Shown here piece after piece: positions 31,773 through 41,320 of a DNA stretch of 64,000 nt. The position numbers and the translations under genes were made by a program. This stretch comes from an uncultured Acetatifactor sp. (GTDB taxonomy: Bacteria > Bacillota > Clostridia > Lachnospirales > Lachnospiraceae). The notes beneath the pieces are model-generated. The model did not search any database. It had not been told where the DNA came from and saw nothing but the letters and a program-made list of their open reading frames with translations. Position 1 is the first letter of the stretch. Every line of letters starts with the position of its first letter. The DNA is taken from positions 35,894 to 99,893 of the forward strand of contig CAJULV010000004.1 in NCBI GenBank assembly GCA_910587555.1, in the 5' to 3' direction.

Positions 31773-33785
31773 TTACAGGTTCCCCTGAACCCCGCCGTCC
31801 TCCAATTCCTGCAGTGCCGTCTCCGTCTCCAGCAGGCGTTCCAGCAGGGATTCCTGGTTCTGTTCCTCCTGATCCAGCTGCGACTGCAGCTCCATCAATT
31901 TCTCATAGTCAGATGCCAGCGCCGGGTCCATCATCTGCAGCTTCAGTTCGGCCGTGCGCTCTTCGCTCTGTGAGAGCTGCAGCTCATATTTTTCCTGCTG
32001 CCTGGTCAGGCGGGATTTTATCTTGCCGGGGCTGTAGTAGGTTTTCCTGTCGAAAACGTCCGATAACGTGGGCGTACTCCCATTTCCGGTACCGCCGCCC
32101 CCATTCCCTGCCGTCCTGCCGTTCCCGGATACCCCTCCGTTCCCGCCGGAGCCGCCCGATCTGGCCAGCCTCTTCTCCTTCTCATGGAGGTAATCCTCAT
32201 AAGCATATGGATACTGTACTACATCGCCGCCTTCAAATTCCAGCACCCCGGTGGCAATCTGCCGGATAAAATACCTGTCGTGGGACACAAAAAGGACCGT
32301 CCCGGAGAATGCCGCCAGCATCTGCTCCAGCGTCTCTTTTCCAACGATGTCCATATGGTTGGTAGGCTCGTCCAGAATCAGCAGATTGGGCCTGGTCTGG
32401 AACATTTTGCACAGGGCCAGGCGCACCCGTTCCCCGCCGGAGAGCTGCCCCATCTTCTTCTCCACATCTTCCTGGGAGAAAAGGAAGCTGCCCAGGGCGC
32501 TGCGCACCTGCTCCCGCTGCAGGAGCGGATAGGTTTCCCAGAAATTCTCCAGCACCGTCTGCTCCGGCTGCACATAGCCCGACACCGCCGCCTGCTGATC
32601 GAAATAGCCCCACTCCACATTTGGCCCGAAGGAAAAGCTGCCGCCCAGCGGTTTCACCAGCCCGGTTAAGGTCTTCAGCAAAGTGGATTTCCCGATGCCG
32701 TTTTCCCCGATGACAGCCAGCCGCTCCCCCTTGCGCAGCGTGAAAGAGACACGGGAAAGTTCCGTATCATAGCCGATACACAGATTTTTTGCCGTCACCA
32801 CCTCCGTATAGCTTTCCACCCTGGGCTGGAACAGTGCGTGAAACGCCCTGGTGTCAAATCTCCGGGGCTTCTCTATCTTCACCATATGCTCGATTGCCAT
32901 GCGCTTGGACCTGGCGGCCGTCACTTTGGTGGGGGTGTTCTTCCACTTTTCAATCCACTCCGTAAGGCGCCGTATTTCCTTCTGCTGGGCCTCGTAATCC
33001 TTTTCCTGCTTGACCAGGTCCGCTTCCTTCTGTGCCAGGAAAGCAGTGTAATTGCCCGGATACCGCCTGATGCGGTGATATTCAATCTCGTAGGTCACAT
33101 CGATGACACGGTCAAGAAACATCCTGTCATGGGAGACTATGACTACGGATTTGTCGTAATTTTTCAAATATCCCTCCAGCCATTCAATGGTGGGAAGGTC
33201 CAGATGGTTGGTAGGCTCGTCCAGGAGCATAATGTCCGGCCGGCTCAAAAGCAGCTTGATAAACGCTACCTTCGTCTGCTGCCCGCCGGAAAAACTTCCT
33301 ATAGGCCGCTCCAAATCCTCCAGGGAAAACCCGAAGCGCTGGAACATGATTTCCATGTCCTGCCGCCAGGTATAGCCCCGGAGGGCTTCCATCTGCTTCT
33401 GGAGCGTATCGTATTCATGCAGCAGGGCGCTGTCCTGGCCGGACTGCAGGCGTTCCTCGATCTCCTTCATCCTGGATTCACAGGAAAAAATAGGCGCAAA
33501 GGTCTTCCTGATCTCCTCTTCCACGGAGATTTCCCCCTCCGGAAAGCTGATCTGGTGCAGGAAGCCGATTCGCTGCTTCCCTGCCATGGTGATACCGCAT
33601 TCCTCGTCGCTGTCCAGGTTATTCATGCGGATATCCCCGTTAATCAGCTTCAGCAGGGTGGTTTTGCCGCAGCCGTTCCGCCCTGTCACCGCGATTTTCT
33701 CATTGTCGCGGATTTCAAAGTTTACATCCTCCAATATGGTATCCGCGCCGTACTGTACCAGCGCATGCCTGATTTGATATCTCAT
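31773..33785 (-). CDS. ABC-F family ATPase with Gly-rich linker
   Basis: The 670-residue protein has two ATPase domains and no membrane segments, the ABC-F plan: Walker A GRNGCGKTT (35-43) and GENGIGKST, signatures FSGGQQTK and LSGGERVR, Walker B plus Glu LLDEPTNHLD and LILDEPTNHMD, and a charged inter-domain P-site linker (about 240-300). ABC-F proteins bind the ribosomal E site and relieve stalling or antibiotic action. A Gly/Asn/Ser-rich segment (about 550-585) precedes a C-terminal coiled coil. It is the last gene of a run that begins at glpK. Specific resistance cannot be inferred. Confidence 0.9.
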   Translation of the reverse strand: MRYQIRHALVQYGADTILEDVNFEIRDNEKIAVTGRNGCGKTTLLKLINGDIRMNNLDSDEECGITMAGKQRIGFLHQISFPEGEISVEEEIRKTFAPIFSCESRMKEIEERLQSGQDSALLHEYDTLQKQMEALRGYTWRQDMEIMFQRFGFSLEDLERPIGSFSGGQQTKVAFIKLLLSRPDIMLLDEPTNHLDLPTIEWLEGYLKNYDKSVVIVSHDRMFLDRVIDVTYEIEYHRIRRYPGNYTAFLAQKEADLVKQEKDYEAQQKEIRRLTEWIEKWKNTPTKVTAARSKRMAIEHMVKIEKPRRFDTRAFHALFQPRVESYTEVVTAKNLCIGYDTELSRVSFTLRKGERLAVIGENGIGKSTLLKTLTGLVKPLGGSFSFGPNVEWGYFDQQAAVSGYVQPEQTVLENFWETYPLLQREQVRSALGSFLFSQEDVEKKMGQLSGGERVRLALCKMFQTRPNLLILDEPTNHMDIVGKETLEQMLAAFSGTVLFVSHDRYFIRQIATGVLEFEGGDVVQYPYAYEDYLHEKEKRLARSGGSGGNGGVSGNGRTAGNGGGGTGNGSTPTLSDVFDRKTYYSPGKIKSRLTRQQEKYELQLSQSEERTAELKLQMMDPALASDYEKLMELQSQLDQEEQNQESLLERLLETETALQELEDGGVQGNL

Positions 33786-33828
33786 GAGGTATTGCCCTCT
33801 CTTACCGATTCTTCTATGGTTCTGCTTT

Positions 33829-34683
33829 TTATTTTTCCAGGAAAGCCGTCAGCTCCTTATAGGAAGCCGCCGCGTCCCTGTAGCCCTGGCGGTACAGCTT
33901 CTTCAGCTTCTCCTTATCCTTCTCCACCCGCTTCACGCCGCTTGGCTTCTTCGGGCGGATGACAAATACCTTTCCGCTTTTGCGCAGTCTCTCGATATAC
34001 GCAAGGTCCTCGTTATAGCTCAGATAGCGCTTCGCCGTCAGCTCCGCCACCTTGGGATACCGCCAGTACCACAGGCTTGTCAGCAGGCGCATCAGCCATC
34101 CCGCCTGTCTCCGCACAAAGCCCGTCTCCTTGGTCATGACTATCACATGCTTCCGGTTCCCGTCCGTCACGGATTTCCGTATGGGGATGGAATCGCTCAA
34201 TCCCCCGTCCAGGTACAGCCTGCCGTCAATCTTCACGTTCCTGGACACCAGCGGGAGGGATGCGGATGCCCGGATTTTGACCAGATCCTTCTTCATATCC
34301 CGTATCCGGAAATACACCGGTTTACCGCTTTCAATATCCGTTGCCACGCTATACGCCTTTCCCTGATACTGTCTGAACGTATCATAATCATAGGGATTCA
34401 GGAATTCCGGAACCAGGCGGTAATTCATCTCCACGTTGAATAAGTCCCCGGTTGTCAGGAGGCTCCACATACTGCAGTAATTTTTGTCGCCCAGGTAATC
34501 GACACAGACATCAAATGCCCGCCTCCGCTGCTTTGACAGATAGCTGCACATGCTGCACGCCCCCGCGGATACCCCGTACACGCTGGAAAATTCTATCCCC
34601 TTATCCAGGAAAAAATCAATCACCCCGGAGGTGTAGACGCCCTTCATCCCGCCGCCCTCCAGTATGAGTCCTGCCTGATACAT
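33829..34683 (-). CDS. Patatin-like phospholipase
   Basis: The 284-residue protein carries the catalytic dyad of patatin-like lipid acyl hydrolases: oxyanion loop GGGMKG (10-15), nucleophile Ser39 in GVSAG, and Asp159 in the DGG motif. There is no clear signal peptide or membrane segment, so it probably acts inside the cell on lipid acyl esters. The start at 34683 is set by GGGAGTG before the ATG; the longer frame adds 19 residues without family similarity. It lies between an aminotransferase and the ABC-F gene. Confidence 0.88.
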   Translation of the reverse strand: MYQAGLILEGGGMKGVYTSGVIDFFLDKGIEFSSVYGVSAGACSMCSYLSKQRRRAFDVCVDYLGDKNYCSMWSLLTTGDLFNVEMNYRLVPEFLNPYDYDTFRQYQGKAYSVATDIESGKPVYFRIRDMKKDLVKIRASASLPLVSRNVKIDGRLYLDGGLSDSIPIRKSVTDGNRKHVIVMTKETGFVRRQAGWLMRLLTSLWYWRYPKVAELTAKRYLSYNEDLAYIERLRKSGKVFVIRPKKPSGVKRVEKDKEKLKKLYRQGYRDAAASYKELTAFLEK

Positions 34684-34751
34684 AACACTCCCGCCTTTCT
34701 CAAAACCAAACGCTAATCCGGACCCCATGGCTCCCGTCACGTTTTCCCGCC

Positions 34752-35939
34752 TTACAAGTAATTCTCCTCCACGAACCGGCGCAGCGCCGCCAGCGAACGC
34801 TCCACCTTCTCCGTGTCGATGCAGTACGCCATCCGGAAATATCCGGGCGCCCCGAACGTATCCCCCGGCACCAGCACCAGGTCATATTTCAGCGCCTTCC
34901 GGCAGAATTCCTTCGCGTCCTCCTCCAGCGCCTTCGGAAAGATATAGAAGGTGCCCCCAGGCTTCACGCAGGTAAAGCCAAGCTTCGTCAGCTCCCCGTA
35001 AAGCAGCTTCATATTCGTCTCATATACACGCAAATCCGCGGTCTTGTCCAACACCTTTGCCACGGCCAGCTGGATGATGGAAGGCGGGCAATTATGCCCG
35101 ATTCCCCTGGAAATCTGCCCGCACATGTTCACCATGGTTTCCGCGTCCCTGCAGTTCGGGTTCACCGCCACATAGCCGATACGCTCTCCCGGAACAGACA
35201 GCGATTTCGAGAAAGAATAGCACATGACAGTATCGTCATAAAAAGCCGACACACATGGCGCGTCCACTCCCTCAAACACGATCTCCCGGTAGGGTTCATC
35301 GGAAATCAAATATATGGTATGTCCGTACTCCCGTGACTTCCGGCGCAGCGTCTCCGCCAGCCTCTGCAGCGTCTCCGCGGAATACACCACGCCGGAAGGG
35401 TTGTTCGGCGTGTTAATCAGCACCGCCATCACCTTCTCCGTGAGCATTTCCTCAAATTTTTCGAAATGAATCTGAAAATTCCCCGTATCCGGCGGCACCA
35501 CCTTCAGCATGGCCCCCGTCAGATTCACATAAGGGCCGTACTCCGGAAAGTAAGGGGCAAACGTCAATATCTCATCCCCCGGCTCCGTCACCAGCCGGAA
35601 TGCATGGGCCAGGGCGCCCGCAGCCCCCACCGCCATGAAGATATGCTCCTTCCGGTACGGCAGCCCGAAGCGCCGCTCCAGGGAAGCCGCCACCGCTTCC
35701 CGGACGCTGGTAATACCCAGGCTGGGGCTGTATCCGTGAAGCGCATTGGTCTCCGTCTCGGACAGCATCTGCACCATGCAGTCCGTAAACGCCTGCGGTA
35801 CCGGCACCGACGGGTTTCCCAGGCTGTAATCAAACACATTCTCATATCCAATCTCCTGTCCCCTGGCTGTAGCGAACTCCGACAGCTCCCTGATGACAGA
35901 CTTTGCCGAAAGCATATCCTTATATTTCTGAACCAACAT
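34752..35939 (-). CDS. PLP-dependent class I/II aminotransferase
   Basis: The 395-residue fold-type I enzyme has the PLP Lys in SFSKSLSVPGERIGY (about 235), NTPNNPSGV, DEPYREI with the cofactor Asp, and FRMAYCIDTEK near the C-terminus. It resembles the AspC/alanine aminotransferase group in layout, but the acceptor and donor are unknown. It lies 18 bp after glpK on the same strand and 68 bp before the patatin gene, so the run glpK-aminotransferase-patatin-ABC-F may be one transcript. It is not closely similar to the aminotransferase at 19005. Confidence 0.87.
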   Translation of the reverse strand: MLVQKYKDMLSAKSVIRELSEFATARGQEIGYENVFDYSLGNPSVPVPQAFTDCMVQMLSETETNALHGYSPSLGITSVREAVAASLERRFGLPYRKEHIFMAVGAAGALAHAFRLVTEPGDEILTFAPYFPEYGPYVNLTGAMLKVVPPDTGNFQIHFEKFEEMLTEKVMAVLINTPNNPSGVVYSAETLQRLAETLRRKSREYGHTIYLISDEPYREIVFEGVDAPCVSAFYDDTVMCYSFSKSLSVPGERIGYVAVNPNCRDAETMVNMCGQISRGIGHNCPPSIIQLAVAKVLDKTADLRVYETNMKLLYGELTKLGFTCVKPGGTFYIFPKALEEDAKEFCRKALKYDLVLVPGDTFGAPGYFRMAYCIDTEKVERSLAALRRFVEENYL

Positions 35940-35957
35940 ACGTAATCCATCCTCCCG

Positions 35958-37493
35958 TTATTCCTCTTCCGCCCACGCAAGAGCACACTTCACGGCCCGT
36001 TTCCACCCCTTCAAAAGAGCCTGCCGCTTCCCGTCTTCCATTACAGTTTCAAACACTCTGCCAATCTGCCAGTTCGCCCGGATTTCCTCCCTGTCCTTCC
36101 AGTAACCCACGGCAAGCCCCGCCAGGTAAGCTGCGCCTAACGCCGTAGTCTCAATGCATTCCGGCCTGTGAACCTGCGTGTCCACAATATCCGCCTGGAA
36201 CTGCATCAGGAAATCATTGGCGCTGGCTCCCCCGTCCACTTTCAGGCTCTTTAACCGAATACCGCTGTCCTGTTCCATAGCCTGCAGCACATCCGCCGTC
36301 TGATAGGCTATGGACTCCAGTGCGGCACGGATAAAATGCTCCTTGGTACAGCCCCTGGTCAGTCCAACCACGGTACCTCTTGCATACTGATTCCAATAGG
36401 GCGCTCCCATTCCCGCAAAAGCAGGCACAATATAAACCCCGGCTGTATCCTCCACAGCCTCGCAGTAACTCTGGGTCTGGGGCGCATCCTTAATCATCCG
36501 CATGCTGTCCCGCAGCCACTGTACGCCTGCTCCCGCCACAAACACGCTCCCCTCCAGCGCATATTCCGGCTTCTCGGAAGTCCCGGCGGCAATGGTAGTC
36601 AGGAGGCCTGATTTGGAAGCGATGGCATCTGTCCCCGTATTCATCAGCAGAAAACATCCTGTCCCGTAGGTATTTTTCACCTCGCCCTTCTCAAAGCAGC
36701 ACTGGCCGAACAATGCCGCCTGCTGGTCCCCGGCCGCCCCCGCGATGGGAATCTCCCCGCCCAGGACGGAAGCCGCCGTATGCCCGAACACATGACCGGA
36801 AGGACACACCTTGGGAAGAATGCCGGCGGGAATCCCGAACCGCTCCATGATTTCCTCATCCCAGCACAGCCTGTGGATATCATACAGCATGGTCCTGGAA
36901 GCATTGGTGTAATCCGTCACATGCGCGGCTCCCTTTGTCAGATTCCAAATCAGCCAGGTATCTACTGTACCGAATAAAAGTTCACCTTTTTCCGCCTTTT
37001 CTTTTGCGCCGGGAACATTCCGCAGAATCCATGCAATCTTGGACGCGCTGAAATAGGCGTCCGGCACCAGTCCTGTCTTCTCCCGTATTTTCAGGTCAAA
37101 ACCGTCCTTTTTCAATTCCTCTATCATGTCCGAGGTACGGCGGCACTGCCACACAATGGCATTATACACGGGTTCCCCTGTATTTTTATCCCACAGGATT
37201 GTAGTCTCCCTCTGGTTGGTGATGCCGATGGCGGCAATCTGCTCCGCGCTTACCCCCGCCAGAGCCATACACTCCGTTGCCACCGCCAGCTGGGAGGACC
37301 AGATTTCCTTGGGATTATGCTCCACCCAGCCGGGCTGGGGGTAAATCTGGGTAAACTCCTTCTGTGACATGGAATGGATATTCCCTCTTTTATCAAATAA
37401 AATACAACGGGAACTGGTGGTTCCCTGATCCAGTGCCATAATGTAATTTTGATAATAGAATCCTGTCTTGGATTCTATTATATATCTCTGCAT
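35958..37493 (-). CDS. glpK: Glycerol kinase with 12-residue N-terminal insertion
   Basis: GlpK phosphorylates glycerol to sn-glycerol 3-phosphate. The 511-residue FGGY kinase contains YIMALDQGTTSSRCILFD, NQRETTILWD, the glycerol-site residues in VWQCRRTSD, the ATP-binding GTGCFLLMNTG, and the C-terminal DGGASAND. Normal Firmicutes GlpK has about 499 residues and starts directly with a short M-x-x-YIMALDQGT. Here an AGGAGG site 8 bp before ATG 37493 drives MQRYI, followed by an extra 12 residues (IESKTGFYYQNY) before IMALDQ. The excess of 12 equals the 36-bp insertion. Confidence 0.93.
   Translation of the reverse strand: MQRYIIESKTGFYYQNYIMALDQGTTSSRCILFDKRGNIHSMSQKEFTQIYPQPGWVEHNPKEIWSSQLAVATECMALAGVSAEQIAAIGITNQRETTILWDKNTGEPVYNAIVWQCRRTSDMIEELKKDGFDLKIREKTGLVPDAYFSASKIAWILRNVPGAKEKAEKGELLFGTVDTWLIWNLTKGAAHVTDYTNASRTMLYDIHRLCWDEEIMERFGIPAGILPKVCPSGHVFGHTAASVLGGEIPIAGAAGDQQAALFGQCCFEKGEVKNTYGTGCFLLMNTGTDAIASKSGLLTTIAAGTSEKPEYALEGSVFVAGAGVQWLRDSMRMIKDAPQTQSYCEAVEDTAGVYIVPAFAGMGAPYWNQYARGTVVGLTRGCTKEHFIRAALESIAYQTADVLQAMEQDSGIRLKSLKVDGGASANDFLMQFQADIVDTQVHRPECIETTALGAAYLAGLAVGYWKDREEIRANWQIGRVFETVMEDGKRQALLKGWKRAVKCALAWAEEE
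37453..37480 (-). repeat. 11-bp perfect inverted repeat inserted in the glpK start region
   Basis: TAATAGAATCC (37453-37463) and GGATTCTATTA (37470-37480) surround a 6-base loop. The hairpin lies in codons 5-14 of glpK, within the 12-codon stretch absent from normal GlpK. A partner element with the same loop lies at 29751-29790. The insert keeps the reading frame and could fold in the mRNA just after the start codon. Confidence 0.85.
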
Positions 37494-37554
37494 ATGCTTC
37501 GCCTCCTATTCCAGTTCCGCAAATCTGTAGGTATTTCGACCGCATCCTCAAACA

Positions 37555-37560
37555 AGTATA
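37555..37560 (-). promoter_or_regulatory. Predicted extended -10 of the glpK operon promoter
   Basis: On the minus strand, TATACT is preceded by TG at -15/-14. The -35 region falls in the terminator T-run of the upstream ABC genes (TTCCCT at 17 bp), so the -35 is weak. Confidence 0.4.
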
Positions 37561-37572
37561 TCAAAAATAGCC

Positions 37573-37607
37573 AAAAAAGGGAACAGAAAATAAATGATTT
37601 CTGTCCC
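37573..37607 (-). terminator. Terminator of ABC exporter pair B
   Basis: On the minus strand, GGGACAGAAA pairs with TTTCTGTTCCC (one bulged T) around a 7-8 base loop and is followed by TTTTTT. It lies about 50 bp past the stop of the 37655 gene. Confidence 0.7.
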
Positions 37608-37654
37608 GTAATATTTTTGTAATTTTATAAATTTCTCCCGACGAGGAACATTTC

Positions 37655-39259
37655 CTATAAGCGCAACACCCTGCTGCATTTCGAAATGGAAGTTTCCCTG
37701 TGTGTCACCATGATAAACGTTTTTCCTTCTATCTGCTCCAGCAGAAGCTCCAATATGCTGCTTTCATTTTGGTAGTCCAGTGCCGATGTTGCCTCATCGA
37801 AAATGATGATCTCCGGGTCCTTTAACAGCAGCCTGGCGATCAGCAGCCGTTGGCGCTGTCCTCCGGACAGGCGGATCCCGTTCTCCCCGATCACTGTCTC
37901 AAAGCCCTGGGGCAGCCCCTCTATAAACTGCAGAATATTGGCCCTGCTACATGCTTCCTCCATCTCGTCCTCATCCGCATCGCTTCTGCCAAACAGAAGG
38001 TTTTCCCGGATAGTCAGGTTGAAAAGGCTTGTCTCCTGCATCAGGAATCCAACCTTCCCATAAAGCCATCCCCTTTCCAGGACATCCATGGAGCATCCAT
38101 TCCACAGGATTTCTCCCCCGGCAGGAGTCAGGATGCCCGCCATGAGCTTGATCAGCGTGCTCTTCCCACAACCGCTCTCCCCCACGATCGCAATGCTCTC
38201 CCCCCTGCGAACCACCATGCTGAAATCACGAAGGATTTCTGCATCTTCATAGGAAAATGTTATCCCCCGAAGCTCCAACCGCTCAAATCGCCCCGGCGCC
38301 TCGCCCCTCTCCGGCTGCGGGAGTCCCATGATCTCCTGAACCCTCCTGACAGACTCCTCCAGATCCCCCCGCATCATGACATTGTCTGCCGCCTCCAGTA
38401 GCCGGTTCGCAAAATCCCCATAATACTCTATGAAGGACAGCAGCACCGGTACCGTTGCCATATTGTGGATAGCCAGGATGCCCCCCAGCAAATACAGCCC
38501 CATTTTTGTCAGGAATACATCCTTGAACGCCAGAAATGTGCGGTTCATAAACCAGCACATATGCGCTTTCAGGAACGCATTCCCCATATCCTCCCAAAGC
38601 CGCCCGAATTCCCTGCGCCGACTCTCTCCCAGATTGTTCGCCTTTATTTCCTTCCAAAAGTACATATTATGAATCATGAAATCATTATATTCCCCCTGGA
38701 TCTGCCTTAACTTCCCATATTCCAGGCTGCTCCTGTCTTTGATACGGCGCGTGACCAAAAAAGAAAGCGGCAGCAGCAGGAAACTAACCGCCGCCAGGAT
38801 CCAGTTCAGGCGCAACAGAATCATGGCTGTAATACAGATATTGAGAACACCGGTCCAGAAATCCAGCTTCCTTTCGCAGAACAGCACCGCATTTTCCGTA
38901 TCCTTATGCAGCCTTGCCTTCAGCTCCCCAGCCGTGTAGCCCTGCAGCGTCCCTATATCCAGGCTTCCGTATTTTTGAAAAACTCTCCTCTTCCACGCTT
39001 CCCGCATGGAGGGAAAAATGGAATTGTAAATTCTCTTGGAAAAGACCGAGACCACTGTCCTGGCCAAAAACGCCGCCACATATAGCCCCATTACCACCCC
39101 CAGCAATTCCAGCTTCCGCGCCGTCATAATTTCATCCAGAAAGAGCAGGTAAAAGCAGGGCGGCAGCAGCCCCAAACCCTGGCGCAGGAACTGCAATACG
39201 GTATACAGAAGGATTTTCACCCTGTACTCTTTCACTGAATTCCAGAAGAATTTATTCAT
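37655..39259 (-). CDS. ABC exporter half, permease-ATPase fusion (second gene of pair B)
   Basis: The 534-residue protein has a six-helix exporter domain (about 1-300) and an ATPase: Walker A GESGCGKST (about 360), signature LSGGQRQ, Walker B plus Glu IIFDEATSALD, and switch His in VTHRETS. The shorter length reflects a compact permease and short linker. It overlaps the upstream ABC gene by 4 bp, so both form a heterodimer. The ATPase is of the classical MsbA/bacteriocin type, unlike pairs A and C. Cargo unknown. Confidence 0.9.
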   Translation of the reverse strand: MNKFFWNSVKEYRVKILLYTVLQFLRQGLGLLPPCFYLLFLDEIMTARKLELLGVVMGLYVAAFLARTVVSVFSKRIYNSIFPSMREAWKRRVFQKYGSLDIGTLQGYTAGELKARLHKDTENAVLFCERKLDFWTGVLNICITAMILLRLNWILAAVSFLLLPLSFLVTRRIKDRSSLEYGKLRQIQGEYNDFMIHNMYFWKEIKANNLGESRRREFGRLWEDMGNAFLKAHMCWFMNRTFLAFKDVFLTKMGLYLLGGILAIHNMATVPVLLSFIEYYGDFANRLLEAADNVMMRGDLEESVRRVQEIMGLPQPERGEAPGRFERLELRGITFSYEDAEILRDFSMVVRRGESIAIVGESGCGKSTLIKLMAGILTPAGGEILWNGCSMDVLERGWLYGKVGFLMQETSLFNLTIRENLLFGRSDADEDEMEEACSRANILQFIEGLPQGFETVIGENGIRLSGGQRQRLLIARLLLKDPEIIIFDEATSALDYQNESSILELLLEQIEGKTFIMVTHRETSISKCSRVLRL

Positions 39260-40986
39260 TTTGCCGTTCCTCCCTCCCGCAGAGACTGCTGATATTCTTC
39301 GAACAGGGTTCTGTACAGCACGTTTTTCTCCATCAGCTCCCTGTGCGTGCCGATGTCGCTGATCCGCCCATGCTCGATCACCGCAATCTTCTCCGCCGCC
39401 AAAATCGTGGAGAAACGGTGCGCTGCAGACAATATGGTAGTATGCGGCAGCCGGCTGTAAAGAAAGGCATTTACTTCACACTCCGTAACCTCATCCAAAG
39501 CCGATGTAGCCTCATCCAGCAGCAGGATCCGCGGATTGCGGAAGATACATCTGGCAATGGCAATCCGCTGCTTCTGCCCGCCGGAAAGGCTTCTTGCCCC
39601 GCTGCCCACCACTGTGTCCAATCCATCCTCAAAGGACTCCGCCAGCTCCTTTAATTTCAGCCCCTCCAATATCTGCCAGATCCGCGCATCCTGGGACTTG
39701 TCATCGGACAAGGCAATGTTTTCCCGCAGGCTGCCGCGGAACAGCCCGTTGTCCTGTTGGACCACTCCAATCTGGTTCCTGAGGCTTTCCAGCGTATAGT
39801 CCGCCAGCTCCGCCCCGTCTATCAGGATTTTCCCCTCCTGCGGTTCGTAAAAGCGGTAAATCAGCTGCAGGAGCGTGCTCTTCCCTTCACCGCTCTTTCC
39901 CACAAAGGCAACCCTGTCCCCCGGGTGTACCTCCAGACTGATCTGCTTCAACACCATTGCTTCCGCATACCCGAAGGAAACATCAGCAAAGCTTATGCCG
40001 CCCTCCCTGATACATCTTTCCTTCGCAGACAGCGAATCCTGTTCCACCTCCCAGGACAGAAATTCCTCCACCCTCCTTATCCCTACCATGTTGGCGCTGA
40101 TATCTGTCAGCTTCCTCCCAAGGGCATTAAAATAAGCCGCGCAGCTCGAGAAATAAGCCGCGCAGGCCACAAACTGCCCCACGGTCATGGTTCCCCTGCA
40201 CACACTGAAGGCCGCAATGCAATAAATGCAAAGCTGCCCTGCCAATGTAAGCATCTCGTTCACGCTGTCCGCTTCCAGCCCCAGATATCCCGCACCTATC
40301 TCTTCCCGGATCACGTCCCGGGTTTTTCCCTCATAATCCTCCCCGGCCTTTGGCAGGGCGCCCAACAGCCTGATCTCTGTCAACCCCACCATCACTTCTT
40401 GTATCCAGGCATCCGCCAGGCCCATCTTATCCCGTATCCTTTCATGCCGCTCTGTCAGTTTTCGGGAAAAATACCGGATGGAGTACGCCATCACCGGCGT
40501 CATGACAATGACCATCAGGCCCAGGAAAAAATTCGTATAAATCGTATATCCGACAGAAATTCCCAGCTGGACGAAATTCGCCAGCACATAGAACAGGCTG
40601 CGGTGAATGAATTCCAGAAAACACTCCGTGTCATCCTGAATTCGCTTCATCACGTCCCCGCTCCTGACCTGCGCCAGAATGCCCGCCTTCAGGCGCAGCA
40701 GATGTTCGAAGCACTGCTTACGGATATCCGTGACATAGGAGACCTTCAGATGCGCCCACAAATAATTCAATGCCATGTGACCGCACTGATTCAGAAAATA
40801 AAATCCCGCATACAGGAAAAAGCAGCCCAGAAATCCCCTCAGCTGCTTCTGATAGAAAATCTGATCCACTATCTTCCCAATGGCATAAGGGAACATTCCC
40901 CCTGTCACGGTGGCGAAAATAATGGTAAAGAACAAGCAGCTGAACCGAAGCCTATATCCCCTGGTGGTCTCTAGTAAATAACGCAT
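39256..40986 (-). CDS. ABC exporter half, permease-ATPase fusion (first gene of pair B)
   Basis: The 576-residue protein has a six-helix exporter domain and an ATPase with Walker A GKSGEGKST, Q-loop VVQQDNGLF, signature LSGGQKQR, Walker B plus Glu LLLDEATSALD and switch His in SAAHRFST. The start at 40986 follows AGGAGG; the longer frame from 41028 lacks that support. It is the first gene of the pair. An ORF remnant of unknown origin (41067-41320) and a polysaccharide deacetylase gene lie upstream on the same strand, so they may be co-transcribed. Confidence 0.9.
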   Translation of the reverse strand: MRYLLETTRGYRLRFSCLFFTIIFATVTGGMFPYAIGKIVDQIFYQKQLRGFLGCFFLYAGFYFLNQCGHMALNYLWAHLKVSYVTDIRKQCFEHLLRLKAGILAQVRSGDVMKRIQDDTECFLEFIHRSLFYVLANFVQLGISVGYTIYTNFFLGLMVIVMTPVMAYSIRYFSRKLTERHERIRDKMGLADAWIQEVMVGLTEIRLLGALPKAGEDYEGKTRDVIREEIGAGYLGLEADSVNEMLTLAGQLCIYCIAAFSVCRGTMTVGQFVACAAYFSSCAAYFNALGRKLTDISANMVGIRRVEEFLSWEVEQDSLSAKERCIREGGISFADVSFGYAEAMVLKQISLEVHPGDRVAFVGKSGEGKSTLLQLIYRFYEPQEGKILIDGAELADYTLESLRNQIGVVQQDNGLFRGSLRENIALSDDKSQDARIWQILEGLKLKELAESFEDGLDTVVGSGARSLSGGQKQRIAIARCIFRNPRILLLDEATSALDEVTECEVNAFLYSRLPHTTILSAAHRFSTILAAEKIAVIEHGRISDIGTHRELMEKNVLYRTLFEEYQQSLREGGTAK

Positions 40987-41066
40987 AAAGCAATGCCTCC
41001 TACGACAGAAATATACTTGGGAGCACATTTATCCGCCATTCCCTGGTATAAATACTCCCAATCTGC

Positions 41067-41320
41067 CTAACATTTACAAATAAATAAATTGTTCTTTTCA
41101 TACTTTCTTTGCGCAATCTCTTCTTCAGACAGAAGAGAAACCTTAAATTTGAACTTCTTTTCTAATCTTTCCTCTGTTATTTTAAAAATTTCCTCCAGCA
41201 CTTCATTCTCTTGTATTCGTGAAGGTGCCTGTATGCTTCCCCCGCGTTCTCCCTGACTGCCATATACAACAACTGCTGTCTCTTTTTCCAAGGGAGATAC
41301 TCTTACAGCGCAGCCGTGAA
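41067..41320 (-). pseudogene. Possible gene remnant of unknown origin
   Basis: An open frame without a plausible start codon or ribosome site runs after the polysaccharide deacetylase stop and ends 80 bp before ABC pair B. It encodes a charged, Lys/Glu-rich helix-like tail (ENEVLEEIFKITEERLEKKF, LSEEEIAQRKYEK) and is more AT-rich than its surroundings. The frame continues upstream only by overlapping the deacetylase gene. I do not recognise the family; it looks like the 3' end of a lost gene. Confidence 0.3.
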
